Position numbers and translations under genes: made by a program. Shown piece after piece: positions 7,393-16,389 of a stretch of 64,000 bases of DNA. The stretch is from contig NZ_KQ034028.1 in NCBI RefSeq assembly GCF_000970795.1, positions 1,085,839 to 1,149,838 on the forward strand, given 5' to 3'. The notes below the pieces were generated by a model. The model was not told where the DNA came from and ran no database searches. It saw only the letters and a list, made by a program, of their open reading frames with translations. Each line of letters opens with the position of its first letter. Position 1 is the stretch's first letter. This stretch comes from Bombilactobacillus mellifer (GTDB lineage Bacteria; Bacillota; Bacilli; Lactobacillales; Lactobacillaceae).

Positions 7393-8581
7393 GCGTTTGA
7401 CCTCCCTCTTGTTGCACAAACTTCTCAATTCGGTTCATGGCTTCGGTTAAGTCTTCATCACTCGCTGCATATGAAAAGCGCAGATAACCAGCACCGCCAG
7501 CACCAAAACCATTGCCAGGAGTACATCCGACGTGCGCTTGTTGTGCTAACTGCCAAGCAAATTCATTATCGTTTTGATTAAACTGCTCGGGAATTTTCGC
7601 AAAAACATAAAATGCCCCCTGCGGACTGACGGTTTCAAATCCGATTTCATTTAAACGCCGCTGAATAAAATCACGCCGCTTGCGATAAATTTGGACCGAG
7701 GCTTGCGGATCAGCATCTCCATTATTCAAAGCTTCTGTAGCTGCAGCCTGTGAAGAATTAGTAGGCGCTGTTACCATAAAAGCATGCATTTTCGTAATTT
7801 CTGTGACTGTAGCATGCGGTGCTGCCAAATAACCAATCCGATAACCTGTCATAGCATGTGACTTCGAAACGCCGCTAATTAAAATGGTTTGTTCCGGTAG
7901 TAAACGGGCAATCGAAAAATGCGGTTGATCATATACTAGTTCACTATAGATTTCATCAGATAATACATAGACCGGATATTTTTCGATAATTTGGGCCAAC
8001 GCCGTTACTTCTGCTTGAGAATATTCCCGACCTGTCGGATTAGTAGGATAGTTCAAAATAATTAACCGTGTTCGTGGATGTTGTTCTAAAGCTTTGCTCA
8101 GAGCTGCAGGTGTGAGCACAAAATCCGTTTGCGAAGTATCCACCATGACAATTTTGGCACCCGTTAATTCAATAATAGGAAAATATAATGCGTAGCTGGG
8201 AGTAGGTACAATAACCTCATCTCCGGCGTTTAACAAAGAAAACAATGTCGATGTGATAGCTTCTGTTGCTCCGATAGTTACGACAATCTCATTATTGGCA
8301 TCATAATTTAAGTTTTGTTTCCGCTGTAAATACTGACTGATCGCTTGACGTAAAGGCAAACTTCCTTTTTGTGCGGAATAATGGGAGTCATTAGCTACGA
8401 TACTGGCAATAGCTGCTTGTTTCACGTGCTCCGGAACATTTTGATCTGGCTCTCCCAAACTTAATTTAATAATATCGGGAATTTGAGAAACTCTATCATC
8501 AAACTCACGAATGGCTGACGGTGCCACTTGGCGTAAACGTTCATTAACGGTTGTTTCTAATTTTTTTGCTAATTCGGGCAT
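7385..8581 (-). CDS. patA: N-acetyl-LL-diaminopimelate aminotransferase (class I)
   Basis: A 398-residue PLP aminotransferase, fold type I. The PLP Lys lies in SGVSKSHAMTGYRIG, the substrate-binding NYPTNPTGR and the LSDEIYSEL motif are present. In the acetyl branch of lysine synthesis this enzyme converts N-acetyl-2-amino-6-oxopimelate to N-acetyl-LL-DAP. The context, between dapB and asd and together with dapD and the deacetylase, supports that role over a general aspartate or aromatic aminotransferase. An upstream GTG overlaps the AAAGGTGG Shine-Dalgarno, so ATG at 8581 was chosen. It lies 14 bases after dapB. Confidence 0.88.
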   Translation of the reverse strand: MPELAKKLETTVNERLRQVAPSAIREFDDRVSQIPDIIKLSLGEPDQNVPEHVKQAAIASIVANDSHYSAQKGSLPLRQAISQYLQRKQNLNYDANNEIVVTIGATEAITSTLFSLLNAGDEVIVPTPSYALYFPIIELTGAKIVMVDTSQTDFVLTPAALSKALEQHPRTRLIILNYPTNPTGREYSQAEVTALAQIIEKYPVYVLSDEIYSELVYDQPHFSIARLLPEQTILISGVSKSHAMTGYRIGYLAAPHATVTEITKMHAFMVTAPTNSSQAAATEALNNGDADPQASVQIYRKRRDFIQRRLNEIGFETVSPQGAFYVFAKIPEQFNQNDNEFAWQLAQQAHVGCTPGNGFGAGGAGYLRFSYAASDEDLTEAMNRIEKFVQQEGGQTHA

Positions 8582-8595
8582 TAAGACTACCACCT

Positions 8596-9372
8596 TTATA
8601 AAATTTTTTCTAATCCAACAACTAATTCTGTTAAATCCATAACTTGATCTAAGGCAAGTTTAACACCCTTCATAAAAGATTGACGATCAAATGAATCTTG
8701 CCTAATAGTTAATGCTTCTCCGGGTCCGCCAAAGAGCACTTCTTCATGCGCTACGTAACCAGGCAAACGTACTGAATGAATTTTTATTCCTTGATAATCG
8801 CCTCCTCGGACATGTGGCAAGGTTTCATGTAAAGGTGACGCTGGTTTTGGGCTTTGCCGTTGCTCGGCAATCAACTGGGCTGTTGAAATCGCTGTTCCTG
8901 ATGGCGCATCTTGTTTATCTGCGTGATGTAATTCAATGATTTCAGCATCCGGAAAATACTGGGCAGCTTCCTGGGCAAATTTCATGAGTAACACTGCTGA
9001 TAACCCAAAATTTGGAACAATTATCCCCCCTATCCCTTGCTGTTGTGCCAACTCTTGCAAGGTTTTAATTTGCTCAGTCTGCAAGCCACTAGTTCCGACT
9101 ACAGGATGCATATGTTGTTGTAAAGCAAATTGTGTGTTCGCAAACACCGCTTGCGGCACAGTGAAATCTAACCAAATATCAGCCTTAATATCTACTTGTG
9201 CTAATTGATTATATACTTTGGTTGTTGGTGCTAGATGATAAACTTGAGGATCCGGATTACTTGCTCCTGGAGCTAAAACTCCCACTAGCTGATAAGCTGG
9301 ATCTTCCATAACCAACTGAACCGCCTTCTGGCCCATCGCTCCAGTAAAACCTGCAATAAAAACTTTTTTCAT
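8596..9372 (-). CDS. dapB: 4-hydroxy-tetrahydrodipicolinate reductase
   Basis: A 258-residue NAD(P)H reductase making tetrahydrodipicolinate. It shows the nucleotide-binding GFTGAMGQK motif, the DFTVPQA strand, and the active-site segment ELHHADKQDAPSGTA with the catalytic His and Lys. The open frame extends 39 codons upstream into dapA but those residues are not DapB-like. ATG at 9372 starts the family N-terminus, two bases after the dapA stop. It belongs to the L-box-controlled operon. Confidence 0.95.
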   Translation of the reverse strand: MKKVFIAGFTGAMGQKAVQLVMEDPAYQLVGVLAPGASNPDPQVYHLAPTTKVYNQLAQVDIKADIWLDFTVPQAVFANTQFALQQHMHPVVGTSGLQTEQIKTLQELAQQQGIGGIIVPNFGLSAVLLMKFAQEAAQYFPDAEIIELHHADKQDAPSGTAISTAQLIAEQRQSPKPASPLHETLPHVRGGDYQGIKIHSVRLPGYVAHEEVLFGGPGEALTIRQDSFDRQSFMKGVKLALDQVMDLTELVVGLEKIL

Positions 9373-9374
9373 AT

Positions 9375-10295
9375 TTAAACTTCCAATTCTGTTAGATTTG
9401 TCTGTTGTAAAGCCGTCGATTCCAAACCTAAAGCTTGTGCTAGTTTTGCCTGTTCGGCTGTATTCAATGCTTGAATCGGCAAGCGACAACCTCCAGTTTG
9501 AAAACCTTGTGCATTTAACACTGCTTTCACTGGTGCAGGTGAAGGGTACATGAATAAAGCCTGCATCTTCGGAGTTAAACGACGCTGCAATTGGCCGGCT
9601 AAAGATATATTGCCACTCTCTAAAGCATCATACATTTGACGCATCGCTTGTCCATAGACATGTGAAGCTACTGAGATTACCCCTTGAGCTCCAATCGTTT
9701 TAGCTGCTAGTGCCTGTGCATCTTCACCTGAATACACTAAAAAGTCCGCCGGAGTATTTTCAACCAGATATTCCAGATCTTCTAAAGAAGTACATTGTTT
9801 GACGCCGATAATGCGCGGATGCTGAGCTAGTTTAACTAAAGTTTCATTAGCAATCGTAATGCCCGTACGCCCAGGAATATTATAAATAATAATAGGAATT
9901 TCAGAAGCCTCGGCTACCGCTGTAAAATGGGCAAGTAAACCGCGTTGATTTGGTTTATTGTAATAAGGCGCCACAACTAATGCCGCGTCAATCCCTGGAA
10001 TTTGGCTTACTTCATGGGTAAACTCACAAGTCGCCTGAGTATTATTACTGCCTGTACCCGCAATGACTGGACCACGTTGATTGACAATTTGCGCAAAGCG
10101 GGTATATAAACTAATTTTTTCATCATGACTTAAAGTGGCAGCTTCTCCAGTAGTTCCCCCAATGACAAAGCCCCGATTACCGGCAGCTAACAAATGATCT
10201 GTCAGTTTTTGTAAACTATCAAAATTTAATTGTTGTTTATCATCAAAAGGTGTAATAATTGCGGCTAATAGATCTGCTTGATTAAAGGTTGTCAT
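9375..10295 (-). CDS. dapA: 4-hydroxy-tetrahydrodipicolinate synthase
   Basis: A 306-residue (beta/alpha)8 aldolase condensing pyruvate with aspartate semialdehyde, the committed step to DAP and lysine. It has the [10 protein letters not shown] motif, the YNIPGRTG segment with the catalytic Tyr, and the Schiff-base Lys in GVKQCT. Length is slightly above the usual 290-300, with extra residues at the C-terminus. It is third from last in the operon and four bases after the deacetylase gene. Confidence 0.96.
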   Translation of the reverse strand: MTTFNQADLLAAIITPFDDKQQLNFDSLQKLTDHLLAAGNRGFVIGGTTGEAATLSHDEKISLYTRFAQIVNQRGPVIAGTGSNNTQATCEFTHEVSQIPGIDAALVVAPYYNKPNQRGLLAHFTAVAEASEIPIIIYNIPGRTGITIANETLVKLAQHPRIIGVKQCTSLEDLEYLVENTPADFLVYSGEDAQALAAKTIGAQGVISVASHVYGQAMRQMYDALESGNISLAGQLQRRLTPKMQALFMYPSPAPVKAVLNAQGFQTGGCRLPIQALNTAEQAKLAQALGLESTALQQTNLTELEV

Positions 10296-10299
10296 TTTG

Positions 10300-11445
10300 T
10301 TATTCCCCCATTCGATAACTTAAAAACTTAGTAACTGCTTGCACTCCAGCTGAAATAGCGGCTTCATCGGGATTAAAGGTGGCCGAGTGTAATGAACCCG
10401 TTGGACCTACTCCCAACCAAAACATAGTTCCCGGAAATTGAGCTAATAAAAAGCCAAAATCTTCACCAGTCATTGCTGGTCTTGTAGTCTGATATTTAAT
10501 AGTTGATTCTTTTTGCATATAAGTTATGAATTGCTGTGTTAATTCTAAATTATTTTCTACCGGCCAATAACCTCCTTGATCAAACTGCAGCTCTACTCGA
10601 GCTTCAAAACTTTGAGCAATGCCTTGGCCCAGAGCTTGTAGCCGCTGTTTAATATGTTCCAACATTTTTTGCGTCAAGCCCCGAATTGTTCCTTCTAGAT
10701 GAGCCTGTCCTGCAATGACATTGCGAATAGTTCCGGCTTCAAATTTGCCAAAAGTAATCACGCCGCCCTCAATAGGATCAACATTACGCGCTACTACTGT
10801 TTGCACTTGATTAATAAATTCAGCCGCTGCCACCACCATATCATTAGCGCGCTGAGGATAAGCAGCATGCCCTCCTTGACCATAAAAATCAGCGTCAATT
10901 TCAATCGAACCCGCAAATAAAGTCCCTAATCGACACCCAATCACGCCGGCATCTAAATCCGGAGTGTCATGTAAAGCGTAAAATTCATCTGGACAAAAAT
11001 CCCCTGTAAACAATTGGGACTCGTAGGCAATTTTCGCCCCACATTCGCTTTCTTCAGCCGGTTGGAAGAAGAAAAGCAAATTATCCCGGGGCTGGTTGGC
11101 GGCAAAATAATCCAAAATTCCTAAAGCAACTGTCATATGAATATCATGACCACAGGCATGCATAATGCCGGCATGTTGTGAACTAAAAGCTAATTGAGTT
11201 TGTTCAGTAACCGGCAAACCGTCCATATCCGCCCGAAAGCCAATAGTTCGCTGCGGCGCAGACCCTTGAACCCGAACCAGTAACCCTGTAGGCAACTCTG
11301 GAATTGTTCGGAACTGTAAATTTGTTTGCGGCATTGCTTGAATAATCTGCTTCAAATAATCACTAGTCTGTTGTTCTTGCAAGGCTAACTCTGGAATTTG
11401 ATGTAGATGTCGCCGAATTTGAATTAATTCATTTTCCGATAACAT
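10300..11445 (-). CDS. N-acetyldiaminopimelate deacetylase (M20 family)
   Basis: A 381-residue metal-dependent amidohydrolase of the M20D type, which removes acetyl from N-acetyl-LL-DAP to give LL-DAP. Visible motifs are [14 protein letters not shown], the metal-binding HACGHDIHM, the catalytic Glu pair in QPAEES, and [11 protein letters not shown] near the end. The same fold includes hippurate and indole-acetyl hydrolases, so the assignment rests on the position between dapD and dapA. It corresponds to B. subtilis YkuR. It sits five bases after dapD. Confidence 0.9.
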   Translation of the reverse strand: MLSENELIQIRRHLHQIPELALQEQQTSDYLKQIIQAMPQTNLQFRTIPELPTGLLVRVQGSAPQRTIGFRADMDGLPVTEQTQLAFSSQHAGIMHACGHDIHMTVALGILDYFAANQPRDNLLFFFQPAEESECGAKIAYESQLFTGDFCPDEFYALHDTPDLDAGVIGCRLGTLFAGSIEIDADFYGQGGHAAYPQRANDMVVAAAEFINQVQTVVARNVDPIEGGVITFGKFEAGTIRNVIAGQAHLEGTIRGLTQKMLEHIKQRLQALGQGIAQSFEARVELQFDQGGYWPVENNLELTQQFITYMQKESTIKYQTTRPAMTGEDFGFLLAQFPGTMFWLGVGPTGSLHSATFNPDEAAISAGVQAVTKFLSYRMGE

Positions 11446-11450
11446 ATCTT

Positions 11451-12161
11451 TTACAACTTTCTCAAATCTTTTTCTAAACCTGTTTTAGATGTAGTTTTTT
11501 GATCTACGGATTTTACAACTCGAGCCGGAATTCCGGCCACTACAGTATGAGCAGCAACATCTTGAGTGACTACTGCACCAGCAGCTACCACCGCTCCGGA
11601 ACCAATTTGCACTCCTTCTAAAACCACGGCATTGGCCCCAATTAAAACATGATCGCCAATTCGAACAGGCTGTGCGGAAGCTGGCTCAATAACACCTGCA
11701 ATAACAGCATTGGCCCCAACATGGGTGTCCGCACCGACAATGGCACGTCCGCCGAGAACCGCTCCCATATCAATCATCGACCGGGCACCAATTTGGGCGC
11801 CAATATTGATAATGGCTCCCATCATAATCACCGCTTGTTCACCTATTGTCACTTGATCGCGAATAATGGCTCCCGGTTCAATGCGTGCATTAATTTCTTT
11901 GAGATCCAATAGTGGCACCGCGGAATTACGAGCTTCATTTAAGATATGATAATCCGTAATTTGAGAGGCGTACTTTTTTAATACGGGGGCTATCACTTGC
12001 CAATCACCAAAAACTACACCATTGGTGGCATCTAAAAAAGTTTGGACTCCTGTGGGCCACTGAATATCGGTTAAGCTTCCCCTTAGAAAAACTTGTACCG
12101 GGGTTTTTTTAGGAGCCTGACCAATATAGTTAATAATTTCTTGAGCATCTTGCAGTACCAT
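11451..12161 (-). CDS. dapD: Tetrahydrodipicolinate N-acetyltransferase
   Basis: A 236-residue left-handed beta-helix acyltransferase. It transfers acetyl from acetyl-CoA to tetrahydrodipicolinate and so defines the acetyl branch of the pathway. Many hexapeptide repeats are visible (for example [46 protein letters not shown]), plus the N-terminal domain with the [17 protein letters not shown] junction seen in DapH/YkuQ proteins. It is 16 bases after lysA. Some databases use dapH for this type. Confidence 0.93.
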   Translation of the reverse strand: MVLQDAQEIINYIGQAPKKTPVQVFLRGSLTDIQWPTGVQTFLDATNGVVFGDWQVIAPVLKKYASQITDYHILNEARNSAVPLLDLKEINARIEPGAIIRDQVTIGEQAVIMMGAIINIGAQIGARSMIDMGAVLGGRAIVGADTHVGANAVIAGVIEPASAQPVRIGDHVLIGANAVVLEGVQIGSGAVVAAGAVVTQDVAAHTVVAGIPARVVKSVDQKTTSKTGLEKDLRKL

Positions 12162-12177
12162 TTATTTTCCTCATTTC

Positions 12178-13491
12178 TTAGTTGAGATTGTAAGATTGAT
12201 CTAAATGTGTCAAATCAGCGAAACTTTCCCGGCGGACCACTTCTTGAGCCCGGCCCTGCTCAGCAAAGACTACGGCCGGACGGGGAACTCGATTATAGTT
12301 GGAAGCCATTGAATAACCATAAGCTCCAGTATCCAACATAGCCAAAACATCACCGGGCTTTGTAGCGGGCAAGTCCAATTGAGAAATTAGAATATCTCCC
12401 GATTCACAATAGCGCCCACTTAAACGAACTTTTTCTTGAATGGGTGCTTGCGGTGCCCGGGCCAATACAGCTTCATATTGAGCCTGATAGAGTGCCGGAC
12501 GTAAATTATCACCCATACCGCCATCAACACTCACGTAGGGCAAATAACCCGGAATATCCTTGCGTGCGCCGATTGTATATAAATTATAACCCGCCGGACC
12601 GACTAAGGCGCGGCCAGGTTCAATCCAAATAGTCGGCATCGGCAAATCACTTGTATTCAAAGTGTCCCGCAAAGTCTGCACCAGTGTTTGAACAAATTGC
12701 CGAGGGGCAATAACTTGATCGCTTTTTGTATACTGAATTCCAAAACCACCACCAAAATTTAAAATATCAGCTCGATAGTGTAACTCCTGCTCCCAAGTTT
12801 TCATCACAGCACCTAATTTTTGGGCTAAAAGTTTAAAACCTTGAGTTTCTAATATTTGAGAGCCGATATGGGCATGGATACCAACTAATTTAAGGGACTG
12901 GGTTTGCAAAACCGCTTCAGCAGCACGAGTCGCCTGACCGCTGGACCAATCAAAACCAAACTTGCTATCTTCTTGTCCTGTTTGGTCATATTCATGCGTA
13001 TGTGCGGTAATACCTGGATTAATCCGTAACATAACTGCCGTAGGTTGGGGGTATTTGGATGCAAGTTTTTGGAGTAACTGCAACTCGTAAAAATTATCGA
13101 CAATAATAACTCCTACATGCTGCTGCAAAGCCATTTCCAATTCCGCCATGGATTTATTATTGCCATGAAAACTCACCCACTTCATCGGAAAATGAGCTTG
13201 CATGGCAGTATATAATTCACCTCCCGACACCACATCAACATGGACCTGTTCTTGTGCCAATACTTGATAAATTGCAGTAATTGCCAAAGCTTTACTGGCA
13301 TAACTGATAACATAATTAACATGTTGCTCCGCAAAAGCTTGCTGGAATTGATGTATTTGTTCTCGAATGGCATCCACATCATAGACCACTAAAGGCGTTT
13401 GATAAGTATCTGCCAATTGCAGAGCATCAACTCCGCCAATCGTTAAATGATGTTGAGAATTTGTTTTAATTCGCGTTGTAGCAACCTGCAT
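12178..13491 (-). CDS. lysA: Diaminopimelate decarboxylase
   Basis: A 437-residue PLP enzyme (fold type III, alanine-racemase-like barrel) that decarboxylates meso-DAP to L-lysine. The PLP Lys lies in SYASKALA, the glycine loop is FGGGFGIQY, substrate residues are in EPGRALVG, and the catalytic Cys lies in GRYCESGD. It is the first gene of the operon. ATG at 13491 follows AGGAGGT-like GGAGGTT, which directly abuts the T-run of the riboswitch terminator. Placing lysA first means lysine itself, sensed by the L-box, shuts off the whole set. Confidence 0.96.
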   Translation of the reverse strand: MQVATTRIKTNSQHHLTIGGVDALQLADTYQTPLVVYDVDAIREQIHQFQQAFAEQHVNYVISYASKALAITAIYQVLAQEQVHVDVVSGGELYTAMQAHFPMKWVSFHGNNKSMAELEMALQQHVGVIIVDNFYELQLLQKLASKYPQPTAVMLRINPGITAHTHEYDQTGQEDSKFGFDWSSGQATRAAEAVLQTQSLKLVGIHAHIGSQILETQGFKLLAQKLGAVMKTWEQELHYRADILNFGGGFGIQYTKSDQVIAPRQFVQTLVQTLRDTLNTSDLPMPTIWIEPGRALVGPAGYNLYTIGARKDIPGYLPYVSVDGGMGDNLRPALYQAQYEAVLARAPQAPIQEKVRLSGRYCESGDILISQLDLPATKPGDVLAMLDTGAYGYSMASNYNRVPRPAVVFAEQGRAQEVVRRESFADLTHLDQSYNLN

Positions 13492-13503
13492 CTAATAACC
13501 TCC

Positions 13504-13544
13504 AAAAAAAAATTCTTTTGTTTAGCCATCTAAACAAAAGAATT
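13504..13544 (-). terminator. L-box-controlled intrinsic terminator before lysA
   Basis: The 14-base perfect stem AATTCTTTTGTTTA/TAAACAAAAGAATT is followed on the minus strand by seven or more T. The end of the T-run touches the lysA Shine-Dalgarno. It lies 40 bases downstream of the lysine aptamer and is its expression platform. Confidence 0.9.
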
Positions 13545-13583
13545 CACCCAAAGTATATAGCATTATCTTTGATAATCATTTTG

Positions 13584-13750
13584 TCGATAGCGCTCCGCAA
13601 AATAAATTGCGACAGTCCGTAATTTCTTGAACTACGTCCCAGCGTAAACCACTTCTGCGTCATGGCCGCTTCGGCGACTGCCCCTTTCACTAGTTTCTTA
13701 GTTTTGCAGAAACTCCACTAGTTACTCATGTTAGTCGCGACCTCTTCGAT
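13584..13750 (-). ncRNA. Lysine riboswitch (L-box) aptamer
   Basis: Read on the minus strand, the conserved L-box blocks occur in order: AGAGGTCGCG near 13741, AGTA, GAAAGGGG, TCGCCGAAGCGG, GCTGGGACG, GGACTGTC and GGAGCGCTATCGA. TCGA at 13747-13750 pairs with TCGA at 13584-13587 to close P1. Lysine binding is known to stabilise the aptamer and favour the downstream terminator. It controls the operon from lysA to asd. Confidence 0.93.
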
Positions 13751-13758
13751 TTATAGAA

Positions 13759-13787
13759 ATCCTATAATTAATTAAATCTAATGTCAA
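13759..13787 (-). promoter_or_regulatory. Promoter of the L-box/lysA operon
   Basis: On the minus strand TTGACA (13787-13782) is separated by 17 bases from TAGGAT (13764-13759), with a start expected just before the aptamer. Confidence 0.6.
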
Positions 13788-13949
13788 GAAAAATTAATTT
13801 TTTTTAAGGCCTAATTATTTGTAGATCAATTTTTACGACCACTTTTAGTGACGAGTATCTGCTTGCAGAAAAAAAATAACCTGTTAAAATTCAGTTTGAA
13901 TTATCACCAAATGATGATTTTTTAATTTTGACAAAGAAAGCTGATTAGT

Positions 13950-15317
13950 ATGAAAGTCGTAAAATTTGGTGGCAGTTCCTTAGCCACCGGAGCTCAAATG
14001 GCCAAAGTCCTTAACATTATCGTCGCTGATCCCCAACGGCAAATCATTGTCACTTCAGCACCGGGTAAACGTTTTACTTCCGACATCAAAGTCACCGATT
14101 TATTAATCAAATATGCCCAACAGGTGCTTCAACATCAAGATTATTCTTCTACCCAACAACAAATTTGGGCACGCTATCAAGAGATTGCTGATTATTTTCA
14201 TCTGACCGCTACTCAATTACGGCCACTTAAAACTTGTTTATGGGATTTACCTCAAAAAGATTATCCCAATGATGATTATTTAATGGCCGCTTTTAAAGCT
14301 CATGGGGAATGTTTAAATGCTCAATTGCTAGCGATTATTTTACAAAAAAAAGTTCCCACACGTTACGTCGATCCCAAAACTGCCGGCATTCAAGTGTCGA
14401 ATGACCCACAAGACGCCCACATTTTGCAAAGTAGTTATCAACAAATTGCCAAAATCAATATCGGCCACGACCGGATTGTGGTCCCAGGTTTTTACGGCCT
14501 TACGTCAGATCAGCAAATTGCAACTTTTTCACGAGGTGGTTCTGATATTACCGGCGCTATTTTAGCTTATGGACTACAAGCCGATTTGTATGAGAACTTT
14601 ACCGATGTTAATGCTGTTTATGCTGCCGATCCTCGGCTAGTTGATCATCCGCAAGCAATTCAAACTATGACCTATCGCGAACTACGGGAACTATCATATG
14701 CTGGTTTTTCAGTTTTCCACGATGAAGCGTTATTACCAGCTATTGAAGGTCAAGTACCGATCAAAATAAAAAATACCAATCATCCTGATTTGCCGGGCAC
14801 TTTGATTGTTCCGCAAAAATATTTTCAACCTCAAAAACCAATTACCGGGGTCGCCAGTTCCTCACATTTTGCAGCTTTATATCTCCATCGTTATCTGCTG
14901 AATAAAGAAGTTGGTTTTACTCTTAAATTATTAAAAATATTTTATGAATTTAATATTTCTTATGAGCATATGCCTTCAGGAATTGATGATTTAACTGTTA
15001 TTTTTGACAAACGCCAATTTACCCCTACCAAACAACAACAACTGTTAGAACGTGTTAAAATGGTGATCCAGCCGGACGAACTAGAATGGATTGATGATTA
15101 TGCGATTATCATGGTGGTAGGTGAGGGAATTCGTTTATTCCCCGATTTTTTACAAAAAATTTTTGATCCTTTAGCCCGTCAAAGCATCCGGGTACATATG
15201 ATTAATCAGGGAGCTTCCCAAATTTCTATTATGCTAGGAACCAAGCAGTCTGACGCGGCCTTAGCAGTCCAACAAATTTACCAGAGTTTTTTCCCAAACC
15301 AAAACGGAGATGAATGA
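13950..15317 (+). CDS. lysC: Aspartate kinase
   Basis: A 455-residue enzyme phosphorylating aspartate, the entry to the lysine/DAP pathway. The N-terminal kinase motif KFGGSSLA is at residues 5-12, GRGGSD-like FSRGGSDITGA is in the middle, and two C-terminal ACT domains (from about residue 310) should bind feedback amino acids. It resembles the ThrA/YclM-type aspartokinase of Firmicutes, which responds to lysine with threonine in B. subtilis; which effector applies here is not known. The Shine-Dalgarno is weak. No L-box lies on this side, so its transcription is separate from the lysA operon. It overlaps the dapF region. Confidence 0.92.
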   Translation: MKVVKFGGSSLATGAQMAKVLNIIVADPQRQIIVTSAPGKRFTSDIKVTDLLIKYAQQVLQHQDYSSTQQQIWARYQEIADYFHLTATQLRPLKTCLWDLPQKDYPNDDYLMAAFKAHGECLNAQLLAIILQKKVPTRYVDPKTAGIQVSNDPQDAHILQSSYQQIAKINIGHDRIVVPGFYGLTSDQQIATFSRGGSDITGAILAYGLQADLYENFTDVNAVYAADPRLVDHPQAIQTMTYRELRELSYAGFSVFHDEALLPAIEGQVPIKIKNTNHPDLPGTLIVPQKYFQPQKPITGVASSSHFAALYLHRYLLNKEVGFTLKLLKIFYEFNISYEHMPSGIDDLTVIFDKRQFTPTKQQQLLERVKMVIQPDELEWIDDYAIIMVVGEGIRLFPDFLQKIFDPLARQSIRVHMINQGASQISIMLGTKQSDAALAVQQIYQSFFPNQNGDE

Positions 15318-15318
15318 A

Positions 15319-16314
15319 ATGACTACACTTTTTAAAGTTCAAGGATCCAATAATAAATTTTTTCTCCTCGATCAAACCCAACTCTCGCAGCCTTTAGCCA
15401 CTACTGAACTGCAAAAATTAGCCCAAAATATTTGTCACCCGCAAACGGGTCTCCTCCATGGTGCTGATGGATTATTAGTCATTCAAGATCCGAGCTGTCC
15501 GGGTCCCATAGGTCAAATGCGAATCTTTAATGCTGATGGCTCTCAAGCTTCAATGTGTGGCAACGGCTTGCGCACAGTGGCTCGTTACTTGGGTGCTAAA
15601 CATCACTTAAAACAGTTTCAAGTGGAAACCTTAACGGCCAATTTACAAGTCAGTCAGCAGCCTGATTGGGCCCCCGAAGTCCCCGCTTTTAGTGTGGAAA
15701 TTTCACCCGTTAGCTTTAACTTACAAGATCTCCCCTGTACTAATCTAGGAGAGCAACCGATTGTTAATCAACCTTTACCAGAATTAGATCCCCAATTAAA
15801 ATTTACTGCCTTAGCAGTGCCGAACCCACATTTGATTAGTTTCGTGACTAGCACCGATTTACAAGGCTCTGGCTTAGAAAAATTAGGTCATCGGCTAAAT
15901 CAATCCAATCCATATTTTCCAGATGGTGTCAATGTCAGCTGGGCTCAAATTTTAGGACCGCACAAGTTATTTGTACGCACCTTTGAGCGTGGGGTGGGTT
16001 TAACCAATGCTTGCGGTACCGGAATGTCGGCCACTTGTTTAGCCTTTTTATTAAGCCAATCTGCAACTGCTGCTTGGGACGAATTAATAACCGTCTATAA
16101 TCCAGGCGGTCAAGTTCAAGTCCGCGTCCATCAATCTTCTCCTCAGCACTATTGGATGGAATTAATTGGCAATGCTTCGATAATGGATCGTATAGAATTA
16201 CCGGAATCTGATTTACATCGAGCAAACGATTGGACCCATGCAATTATTCACGAGAGTTCAGAGACCGCGGCTTATGAAAAATTTGTCCAGGAACATCAAC
16301 CTAAAATTAATTAA
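15319..16314 (+). CDS. dapF: Diaminopimelate epimerase
   Basis: A 331-residue PLP-independent epimerase converting LL-DAP to meso-DAP, the form used in peptidoglycan and by LysA. The two catalytic Cys are in ASMCGNGLRT and TNACGTGMSA. ATG at 15310 has no room for a ribosome site; ATG at 15319 has GGAGA at 15305-15309 at good distance and is preferred. It begins just after the lysC stop, so the two are co-translated. The C-terminus is longer than in many DapF proteins, with an extra charged tail of about 40 residues. Confidence 0.92.
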   Translation: MTTLFKVQGSNNKFFLLDQTQLSQPLATTELQKLAQNICHPQTGLLHGADGLLVIQDPSCPGPIGQMRIFNADGSQASMCGNGLRTVARYLGAKHHLKQFQVETLTANLQVSQQPDWAPEVPAFSVEISPVSFNLQDLPCTNLGEQPIVNQPLPELDPQLKFTALAVPNPHLISFVTSTDLQGSGLEKLGHRLNQSNPYFPDGVNVSWAQILGPHKLFVRTFERGVGLTNACGTGMSATCLAFLLSQSATAAWDELITVYNPGGQVQVRVHQSSPQHYWMELIGNASIMDRIELPESDLHRANDWTHAIIHESSETAAYEKFVQEHQPKIN

Positions 16315-16342
16315 AAAGTTTTCAAAAAATAATTTTTACAAT

Positions 16343-16380
16343 AAAAAAGCGCCTTGCTTTTTCAGCAAAGGTGCTTTTTT
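16343..16380. terminator. Bidirectional terminator between dapF and the epimerase gene
   Basis: A stem AAAAAAGCGCCTTGC with an almost perfect partner is flanked by A- and T-runs, so it can stop both convergent units. Confidence 0.85.
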
Positions 16381-16389
16381 TTCTATGAT

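Noticed and set aside
8712-9208. Two plus-strand ORFs inside dapB
   Set aside because: They are antisense to a well-supported gene and have no ribosome sites.
13800-13949. Second riboswitch in the lysC leader
   Set aside because: Only very short hairpins are present and none of the L-box blocks occur on the plus strand.
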